Source of the DNA: Actinomycetota bacterium
GTDB lineage: Bacteria; Actinomycetota; Actinomycetes; UBA12327
Length of the DNA: 6,867 nt
Direction of reading: 5' to 3'
Assembly: GCA_003529305.1 (NCBI GenBank)
Contig: DPWC01000026.1
Coordinates: 1 to 6,867 of the forward strand
Shown: piece by piece, positions 1 to 4,868 of the stretch
Numbering within the stretch: the first letter of the stretch is position 1
Layout of the letters: each line of letters opens with the position of its first letter
Program-made: the position numbers and the translations under genes
The notes under the pieces: generated by a model
Told to the model about the DNA's origin: nothing
Seen by the model: the letters and a program-made list of their open reading frames with translations, nothing else
Databases searched by the model: none

Positions 1-1019
1 TCAAGACACTCGTTTCGGCCGGGTCCACCGATTTTGAACCGCTGATGACCTCGGTCGAGGCGCCCGCTGAGGTAACGGTGGCGTCCGTTCCACAGGGTGA
101 CCCGTCGCTTTCTTGGGTGCGGCCGCCCGCCGACCGAGCCGCGGCCCTGGCAGCCGCCGCGACACCGGCCGCGACCGCAGTGTTGGTGCCTCGCGATTCC
201 TTGGTCGCGGAGCCGGTGTGGATCCGGTGCAATGGCACTGGCAGTCAACAGGCCGCGCATGTGGTCGTTGATGTTGCTGCGTTCGCTCAGGCAACCATCG
301 TCATTGATCGAACGGGCTCTGGCGTGGTGACCGATCTGGTGGATATCCGAGTAGGGGACGGCGCCGAGGTCACCGTGGTCTCGCTCCAGGATTGGGACGC
401 CGAGACTGTGCATCTGGGGCACCAGCGACATGTCATCGGACGCGACGCCTCGGTGAAGTCGGTCGTGGTCACACTGGGGGGTGGGCTGGTTCGACTGGTG
501 CCGTCCGTCGCGTACGACGGTCCTGGTGGCCGGGCGCATCTTTCAGGTCTGTACTTCGCCAATGGCGAGCAGTTCTTTGAACACCGACTCTTTGTTGATC
601 ATTCGCAACCCCATTGCACCTCACGCGTGGAGTACAAGGGCGCACTGCAAGGAGACCTGGATCGTGAGGCGCACACCGTGTGGGTGGGTGATGTCCTCAT
701 CCGCGCAGCGGCAAAGGGCACCGATACCTATGAGATGAACCGCAATCTGGTTCTAACCGATCATGCGCGCGCTGACTCGGTGCCCAATCTGGAAATCGAA
801 ACTGGTGAAGTCACCGGCGCGGGTCATGCCAGCGCCACAGGTCGCTTTGACGATGAGCAGCTGTTCTACCTGATGAGTCGAGGAGTGGCCACGGAGGAGG
901 CTCGGCGGCTCGTCGTTCGAGGTTTCTTTCACGAGGTTCTTCAACAGGTTGGCATCGACCACCTCGAAGCCCGCTTGGTGGCCCGTGTTGACGCACAGTT
1001 GAAGGGGCACGGAGCCTGA
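1..1019 (+). CDS. sufD: Fe-S cluster assembly protein SufD (5' truncated by window edge)
   Basis: SufD is the non-ATPase partner of SufB in the cytosolic SufBC2D scaffold that builds Fe-S clusters. The reading frame is open from base 3 to the TGA at 1017-1019, giving 338 visible residues. An ATG at 45 exists, but in-frame coding continues upstream of it (KTLVSAGS...), and that stretch fits the end of the 'W-R-[FY]-T-P-L' region found about 50 residues into family members. I therefore treat the gene as partial, with the true start outside the window. Hallmarks seen: the beta-helix body with YKGALQGD and HTVWVGDVLIRA, then NLVLTDHARADSVPNLEIETGEV, GHASATGRFDDEQLFYLMSRG, and a helical C-terminus. 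The His codon at 825-827 (in GAGHASATG) aligns with E. coli SufD His360, a residue implicated in cluster assembly. It overlaps the next start codon by one base (TGATG). Family length is about 390-430 residues, so roughly 50-60 are missing here. Confidence 0.96.
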   Translation, partial: KTLVSAGSTDFEPLMTSVEAPAEVTVASVPQGDPSLSWVRPPADRAAALAAAATPAATAVLVPRDSLVAEPVWIRCNGTGSQQAAHVVVDVAAFAQATIVIDRTGSGVVTDLVDIRVGDGAEVTVVSLQDWDAETVHLGHQRHVIGRDASVKSVVVTLGGGLVRLVPSVAYDGPGGRAHLSGLYFANGEQFFEHRLFVDHSQPHCTSRVEYKGALQGDLDREAHTVWVGDVLIRAAAKGTDTYEMNRNLVLTDHARADSVPNLEIETGEVTGAGHASATGRFDDEQLFYLMSRGVATEEARRLVVRGFFHEVLQQVGIDHLEARLVARVDAQLKGHGA

Positions 1020-1408
1020 TGGAGACGAAGGATCTTGCAGGTTTCGAAGCCGTCTGCTCGTTGGCTGATTTGGTCCCCGATGTACCGCATGTGGTGCAAG
1101 TGCGTGGACACGAGATCGCCGTTATTAGGACCTGCGGGAGCATCTTCGCCATTTTGAATGAGTGCTCGCATGCCGATGTCGTGCTCGATCAAGGCGAGGT
1201 CTCGGACTGCCACATCGAATGCTGGCTGCACGGTTCGCGATTCAATCTGCGCACCGGCGAACCTGATTCGTTACCGGCAATCCGCTCAGTTCCTGTTTAC
1301 GGCGTCCGGCTGAGCACTGACGGCGCAGACGCCGAAGTGCTTGTCAATCCCGATGCGGATCCGCATCGCAGTGGTTTTCCGATCGATCCGTTGGAGGCAA
1401 ATCAATGA
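1019..1408 (+). CDS. Rieske-type [2Fe-2S] ferredoxin within the suf operon
   Basis: A 129-residue soluble Rieske protein with no signal peptide or membrane segment. It probably carries one [2Fe-2S] cluster and transfers electrons in the cytosol. All four ligands are present: Cys49-x-His51 (ECSHADV) and Cys68-x-x-His71 (ECWLHGSRF), followed by the usual FNLRTGEP turn. This resembles the Rieske ferredoxin components of ring-hydroxylating dioxygenases, but no oxygenase subunit lies nearby. The gene sits between sufD and sufC, overlaps sufD by one base, has GGAG at 1011-1014 as a ribosome site, and overlaps sufC by four bases (ATGA). Similar genes are known in this position in Streptomyces suf operons but not in Mycobacterium. 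An electron donor role in cluster assembly, or simply a client of the system, is inference. The C-terminal tail after about residue 108 (NPDADPHRSGFPIDPLEANQ) is hydrophilic, and its DNA contains a perfect palindrome listed separately. Confidence 0.93.
   Translation: METKDLAGFEAVCSLADLVPDVPHVVQVRGHEIAVIRTCGSIFAILNECSHADVVLDQGEVSDCHIECWLHGSRFNLRTGEPDSLPAIRSVPVYGVRLSTDGADAEVLVNPDADPHRSGFPIDPLEANQ
1351..1368. repeat. 18-base perfect palindrome before sufC
   Basis: CGATGCGGATCCGCATCG reads identically on both strands. In RNA it can fold as a 7-bp stem with a GATC tetraloop. It lies inside the 3' end of the Rieske gene (codons for P-D-A-D-P-H-R) and ends 36 bases before the sufC start. A smaller inverted repeat, CGGCG-CAGA-CGCCG, lies just upstream at 1321-1334. 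A short T-run (TTTT, 1375-1378) follows, but too far and too short for a convincing intrinsic terminator. It could be a protein-binding dyad, an mRNA processing or stability element, or chance. Confidence 0.6.
1393..1397 (+). promoter_or_regulatory. ribosome binding site of sufC
   Basis: GGAGG lies seven bases before the ATG at 1405, inside the last codons of the Rieske gene. It is the strongest Shine-Dalgarno match among the internal suf genes here and supports ATG 1405 as the start. It may let sufC be made in excess, which would suit the two SufC copies in SufBC2D (inference). Confidence 0.7.
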
Positions 1409-2169
1409 GCACCTTGGAGATTCGCGACCTGCATGTGAGTGTGGACGCCGATGGGCAACCACGACAAATCTTGCGCGGCGTGGATGTGACAGTGCGCAGT
1501 GGCGAGACGCACGCCGTCATGGGTCCCAACGGGTCGGGCAAGTCAACACTGGCCTACTCCATTGCCGGTCACCCCAAGTACACCGTGGAGAGCGGCTCGA
1601 TCACCCTTGATGGTGTCGATGTGCTGCAGATGTCGGTCGACGAGCGTGCTCGTGCTGGCCTATTTCTCGCGATGCAATACCCCGTCGAGATCCCGGGAGT
1701 ATCGGTGTCGAACTTCTTGCGAACGGCGGCGACCGCAGTCCGCGGGGAAGCACCCAAATTGCGTACCTGGGTCAAAGAAGTCCGGGAGTCCATGGACGCC
1801 TTGGCGATGGATTCCTCGTTCGCCGAGCGCAATGTCAACGAAGGCTTCTCCGGTGGCGAGAAGAAGCGTCACGAGATCTTGCAGATGGAGTTGCTGAAGC
1901 CACAGATGGCACTTCTGGACGAGATCGATTCAGGACTAGATGTTGACGCCCTTCGCTATGTCGCCGACGGCGTGAACCGCTTGAAGCAGGAGGGCAACAC
2001 TGGATTCCTGCTGATCACCCACTACACGCGGATCTTGCGATATGTGCGGCCGGACTTTGTTCATGTATTCGTCGACGGCCGCATCGCAGCGTCCGGAGGA
2101 CCGGAACTTGCCGATGAGCTGGAGGCCGCGGGCTACGAGAAGTACCAGACAGCAGGCGCGGGCGCGTGA
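1405..2169 (+). CDS. sufC: Fe-S cluster assembly ATPase SufC
   Basis: SufC is the ABC-type ATPase of the SufBC2D scaffold. ATP binding dimerises it and drives the SufB-SufD rearrangement needed for cluster formation. It is soluble and has no membrane domain. The 254 residues show every ATPase motif: Walker A GPNGSGKST at 40-48, Q-loop Gln91 (AMQYPVEIPGVSVSNFLR, a SufC hallmark), signature FSGGEKKR at 148-155, Walker B MALLDEID with catalytic Glu173, D-loop SGLD, and H-loop His206 in ITHYTRIL. The C-terminus VDGRIAASGGPELADELEAAGYEKY is typical of the family. Length matches the usual 250-265 residues. The start overlaps the Rieske stop (ATGA) and the stop overlaps the sufS GTG (GTGA), so translation is likely coupled on both sides. 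Confidence 0.98.
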   Translation: MSTLEIRDLHVSVDADGQPRQILRGVDVTVRSGETHAVMGPNGSGKSTLAYSIAGHPKYTVESGSITLDGVDVLQMSVDERARAGLFLAMQYPVEIPGVSVSNFLRTAATAVRGEAPKLRTWVKEVRESMDALAMDSSFAERNVNEGFSGGEKKRHEILQMELLKPQMALLDEIDSGLDVDALRYVADGVNRLKQEGNTGFLLITHYTRILRYVRPDFVHVFVDGRIAASGGPELADELEAAGYEKYQTAGAGA

Positions 2170-3464
2170 CCTCATCTGCGTCGACTGCAGGTCTGGTCAG
2201 CCCACTGGATGCCGAGGCAATCAAGGCTGACTTCCCACTGTTGTCGCGAACCGTCCGCGACGGTAAACCACTGGTGTACCTCGACAGCGGCGCCACTTCT
2301 CAAAAACCGCGCTCGGTCCTTGATGCGGAACGCGATTTCTACGAACACCACAATGCCGCCGTGCATCGGGGTGCCCATCAATTGGGTGAAGAAGCCACCG
2401 ATGCCTACGAAGCGGCGAGGGAAACGATTGCTGCCTTCATTGGTGCGAGGGCTCAAGACATCGTTTTTACCAAGAACGCCACAGAGTCGTTGAACCTCAT
2501 CGCCTACGCCTTGGGCAACGCCAGTTACGCATCAACGCCTCAGGAGCAGGCTCTCGCGTTGTCGCCGGGCGATCGCATCGTTGTCACCGAGATGGAGCAC
2601 CACGCCAACCTGGTTCCCTGGCAGGAGTTGTGTCGGCGCACGGGCGCCGAGTTGGCATGGCTGAGCGTTACTGACGATGGTCGCCTCGATATCTCTGATC
2701 TTGATGCTGTCATCAACGAGCGCACAAAGGTGGTGGCCTTCACTCATCAAAGCAATGTGCTGGGGACGATCACGCCTGTTGCCACCTTGGTGGAGCGAGC
2801 ACGAGCGGTCGGGGCACTGATCGTGCTCGATGCCTGCCAGTCAGTGCCACATATGCCGGTTGATGTGGGGGAGTTGGGCGTCGACCTAGTCGCTTTCTCC
2901 GGCCACAAGATGCTGGGACCCACCGGGATCGGAGTCCTGTGGGGCCGAGCGTCGGTTCTTGCCGCGCTGCCACCCTTCATCACCGGTGGCTCCATGATCG
3001 AAACCGTGTACATGGATCACAGCACCTACGCCGCGCCTCCCCAAAGATTTGAAGCGGGCACTCCAGTAGCTGCACAGGCGGTGGGTTTGGCGGCGGCTTG
3101 TCATTATCTCTCCGAGGTCGGAATGTCAGCGGTGGCCGAACATGAGCACTACCTCACCTCGCTGGCGTTGAGTGCTCTGCAGGAGATTCCCGGAGTGCGC
3201 ATCATTGGACCGGCAATGGCCAATGATCGAGGTGGCGCGGTGTCGTTCCTGGTTGATGGTGTCCACGCTCACGATGTTGGACAGGTGCTGGACGATCGGG
3301 GGGTGGAGGTGCGAGTTGGCCACCACTGCGCTTGGCCGTTGATGCGCCGATTCGGTATTGCTGCCACTACTCGAGCCAGCTTCCACCTCTACAACACTGC
3401 GGAGGATGTCCACGCGTTGATTGACGGAGTGCAAGCTGCCCGCAAGTTCTTCGGGGTGGCGTAA
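2166..3464 (+). CDS. sufS: SufS-type cysteine desulfurase (PLP-dependent, group II)
   Basis: SufS removes sulfur from L-cysteine to give alanine and an enzyme persulfide, the sulfur source for cluster assembly. The 432-residue protein is a class V fold aminotransferase. Lys248 in SGHKMLGPTGIG forms the PLP aldimine. The His145-His146 pair in EMEHHANLVPWQ includes the ring-stacking His, and Asp222 and Gln225 (VLDACQS) contact the cofactor. The persulfide-forming Cys388 lies in RVGHHCAWP, and Arg403 in TRASFHLYNT matches the substrate carboxylate binder. The short RxGHHC loop marks group II (SufS) rather than IscS. The start is GTG at 2166, overlapping the sufC stop; no ATG lies near it in frame and no clear Shine-Dalgarno precedes it, so translation probably depends on coupling to sufC. 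A loop at residues 118-133 is about eight residues longer than in the mycobacterial protein as I recall it. The next gene, sufU, encodes its sulfur acceptor. Confidence 0.98.
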   Translation: MTSSASTAGLVSPLDAEAIKADFPLLSRTVRDGKPLVYLDSGATSQKPRSVLDAERDFYEHHNAAVHRGAHQLGEEATDAYEAARETIAAFIGARAQDIVFTKNATESLNLIAYALGNASYASTPQEQALALSPGDRIVVTEMEHHANLVPWQELCRRTGAELAWLSVTDDGRLDISDLDAVINERTKVVAFTHQSNVLGTITPVATLVERARAVGALIVLDACQSVPHMPVDVGELGVDLVAFSGHKMLGPTGIGVLWGRASVLAALPPFITGGSMIETVYMDHSTYAAPPQRFEAGTPVAAQAVGLAAACHYLSEVGMSAVAEHEHYLTSLALSALQEIPGVRIIGPAMANDRGGAVSFLVDGVHAHDVGQVLDDRGVEVRVGHHCAWPLMRRFGIAATTRASFHLYNTAEDVHALIDGVQAARKFFGVA

Positions 3465-3928
3465 TGCAGCTGGAATCCATGTACCAGGACATCATCTTGG
3501 ACCACTACCGAAACCCCGTAGGCAAGGGCGAATTGGTGCCCTTTGATGCTGAAGTTCACCATGTCAACCCCACCTGCGGTGACGAAATCACCCTGCGGGT
3601 GCGGCTGAGCCAGGGAGTGATTGAGGAGGTTGGGCACATCGGTCAGGGATGTTCGATCTCTCAGGCATCGGCGTCCGTGATGGTTGAGCTAGTAACGGGC
3701 CGCAATGTGACCGCAGCGCTTGAGATCGAATCGGCATTCCTAGATCTCATGCAAAGTCGCGGTCGCAGCGTTCCTGACGAAGAAGTCCTTGAGGACGCCG
3801 TGGCATTCGCAGGAGTCTCGAAGTACCCGGCTCGGGTCAAGTGCGCGCTGTTGCCATGGATGGCACTGAAAGACGCTGTGCTCAGAGTGCGAACTGAAGA
3901 GCCGACCACCCACGACAAGGAGAAGTGA
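3464..3928 (+). CDS. sufU: Zinc-dependent sulfur transfer protein SufU
   Basis: SufU is the sulfurtransferase partner of SufS in Gram-positive bacteria. Its zinc site swaps a ligand with a SufS residue and accepts the persulfide, then passes sulfur towards SufBCD. The 154 residues have the IscU-like fold with ligands Cys38 and Asp40 (NPTCGDEI), Cys63 (GQGCSISQASAS) and Cys127 (ARVKCALLPW). Arg124 next to the last Cys is also conserved in SufU. The 63-residue spacing between the second and third Cys reflects the inserted segment that separates SufU from IscU scaffolds, and the IscU HscA-binding LPPVK motif is absent. The start overlaps the sufS stop by one base (TAATG), with a G-rich ribosome site at about 3453-3459. 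The acidic/basic tail RTEEPTTHDKEK is short and probably disordered. Confidence 0.96.
   Translation: MQLESMYQDIILDHYRNPVGKGELVPFDAEVHHVNPTCGDEITLRVRLSQGVIEEVGHIGQGCSISQASASVMVELVTGRNVTAALEIESAFLDLMQSRGRSVPDEEVLEDAVAFAGVSKYPARVKCALLPWMALKDAVLRVRTEEPTTHDKEK
3917..3922 (+). promoter_or_regulatory. ribosome binding site deciding the sufT start
   Basis: AAGGAG lies five bases before ATG 3928 but only two bases before GTG 3925. The spacing favours ATG 3928 and gives the same one-base TGATG overlap seen at other junctions in this operon. Confidence 0.7.
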
Positions 3929-4251
3929 TGAGCGGATCGTTTCAGGCGGAAGTGGACGATGTCACCGAAGCCATGCGAGATGTCATTGACCCCGAGCTGG
4001 GCATCAATGTTGTCGACTTGGGTTTGGTCTACGGGATCACCGTGGATAGCGACAACACGGCGATCATTGATATGACTCTTACCTCGGCCGCCTGCCCTTT
4101 GACCGATGTCATTGAGGATCAGACCAACTCTGCTCTTGATGGCCTGACCAATGGTGTGCGGATCAACTGGGTGTGGATGCCCCCGTGGGGTCCGGACAAG
4201 ATCACCGATGACGGCCGCGAGCAATTGCGCGCTCTGGGGTTCAACGTCTGA
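3928..4251 (+). CDS. sufT: SufT-like DUF59/MIP18 family Fe-S maturation protein
   Basis: A 107-residue single-domain protein of the DUF59 (MIP18/SufT) family. Members help maturation or delivery of Fe-S clusters to target proteins; Mycobacterium carries a homologue in the same place after sufU. Visible hallmarks are DPELGINVVDLGLVYGI at 21-37, the LTSAACPL motif with the conserved Cys56, and the C-terminal helix GREQLRALGF after VWMPPWGPDKIT. The family is often about 100-110 residues, so it is complete. I place the start at ATG 3928 because of ribosome-site spacing; GTG 3925 would add one Met. It overlaps the sufU stop by one base and is followed by a two-base gap. The precise client proteins cannot be told from sequence. 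Confidence 0.93.
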   Translation: MSGSFQAEVDDVTEAMRDVIDPELGINVVDLGLVYGITVDSDNTAIIDMTLTSAACPLTDVIEDQTNSALDGLTNGVRINWVWMPPWGPDKITDDGREQLRALGFNV

Positions 4252-4253
4252 CC

Positions 4254-4868
4254 ATGACGGCTTCCCCGATGCTTCTGACGCCCGCCACCTTGCTCACTGA
4301 GGGTTTCGCCTCGTGGGAGAAGGCCGCTACGCCGGGCATCGTGGTGGTGGCCATGGGTGGCCATGACGGTGCTGCACTTGCTACGGACACCCTTCGACGA
4401 GCGGTGGACTGGCTGCGCAGCCCAGCCAGGCTGAGCGTGGCCGTGATTGATGGCAGATGCGCTGATGCAGAATTGGCGTTAGCTCTGGCGTGTGATTGTG
4501 CGGTAGCAACTCCAACAAGTTATGTGGACTTCTCGACGCCGACCTCCACGATTCCTCTGGGCGGCGAGATCGAGGTGCTCGTTGCGCGGGTGGGTGCGTC
4601 GCGGGCGCTGGGCGTTCTGGCTCAGGGGCAGGTAGCGGCCGTCGATGCCCATGGGATGGGCCTGATTGACACGCTCGAACCTGTCGAGATCGCCATGGCA
4701 CGCATCACGGAGCTCGTGGATCGCCATGGCACGCAGTGGTGGGCGGAGATCAAGGGATTAGTGCAGACCGCTTCGGCCGCCACTATGGATCGGGAGCGAG
4801 GCCGCCGATTGGTCGACGAGGCCGCCGCCAGAATTGCGTCCGAGGCCGCAGAATACGAGGAATTCTGA
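4254..4868 (+). CDS. Crotonase-fold (enoyl-CoA hydratase-like) protein, probably non-catalytic
   Basis: The 204 residues match the central and C-terminal part of the crotonase fold: AVIDGRCADAELALALACDCAVAT (63-86), then FSTPTSTIPLGGEIEVLVARVGASRALGVLAQGQVAAVDAHGMGLID (93-139), then a helical C-terminus. True enoyl-CoA hydratases are about 255-290 residues; this one is short in the N-terminal half, where the oxyanion loop (usually like F-x-A-G-A-D) is absent. The glycine-rich GGG-x-E loop is replaced by ADAELA, so the position of rat hydratase Glu144 is Ala75; the position of Glu164 (F-x-x-P-E) is Thr97 in FSTPT. Hydratase or isomerase activity is therefore unlikely. It lies two bases after sufT with no strong ribosome site and overlaps the ABC gene by one base, so it belongs to the suf transcript. 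All three Cys residues (69, 80, 82) are clustered. Role unknown; a binding, regulatory or structural partner is inference. Several short direct repeats lie inside the gene. Confidence 0.8.
   Translation: MTASPMLLTPATLLTEGFASWEKAATPGIVVVAMGGHDGAALATDTLRRAVDWLRSPARLSVAVIDGRCADAELALALACDCAVATPTSYVDFSTPTSTIPLGGEIEVLVARVGASRALGVLAQGQVAAVDAHGMGLIDTLEPVEIAMARITELVDRHGTQWWAEIKGLVQTASAATMDRERGRRLVDEAAARIASEAAEYEEF
4346..4365 (+). repeat. tandem 10-base direct repeat in the crotonase-like gene
   Basis: GGTGGCCATG occurs twice head to tail. The unit is not a multiple of three, so the copies are read in different frames (within VVVAMGGHDG, residues 30-39). It falls where the oxyanion loop of catalytic crotonases would be expected. 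Confidence 0.75.
4688..4735 (+). repeat. 17-base exact direct repeat, 31-base period
   Basis: GATCGCCATGGCACGCA occurs at 4688-4704 and again at 4719-4735 with no mismatch. The 31-base offset puts the copies in different reading frames: the first reads I-A-M-A-R, the second D-R-H-G-T. The flanks do not match, so this is not a longer tandem duplication. It lies in the C-terminal helical region of the crotonase-like gene. Confidence 0.8.
4797..4851 (+). repeat. three short CGAGGCCGC-type direct repeats
   Basis: CGAGGCCGCCG occurs at 4797-4807 and 4817-4827, with a third copy, one base different, at 4841-4851. The first copy is read in another frame (RGRR) than the second and third (EAAA, EAAE). 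The last two partly reflect a repeated Glu-Ala-Ala helix, so coding explains some of the similarity. Confidence 0.5.
4857..4862 (+). promoter_or_regulatory. ribosome binding site deciding the ABC exporter start
   Basis: GAGGAA lies five bases before ATG 4868. It supports that start over an in-frame GTG at 4736, which would add 44 residues of Arg/Gly-rich sequence that is only the crotonase-like gene read in another frame. Confidence 0.7.

Noticed and set aside
45..1019. ATG at 45 as the true sufD start
   Set aside because: The frame stays open upstream to the window edge and the upstream residues fit the SufD N-terminal region; starting at 45 would drop about 60 conserved-length residues.
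2243..2261. Hairpin GTCGCG-AACCGTC-CGCGAC near the sufS start
   Set aside because: A 6-bp GC-rich stem inside conserved coding sequence is expected by chance at this composition.
3661..4224. 187-residue reverse-strand open frame
   Set aside because: It is antisense to well-supported sufU and sufT, shows no recognisable motif, and is typical of shadow frames at this base composition.
4736..4867. 44-residue N-terminal extension of the ABC exporter from GTG 4736
   Set aside because: The extension is Arg/Gly-rich, overlaps the end of the crotonase-like gene in another frame, and ATG 4868 has a well-spaced GAGGAA.
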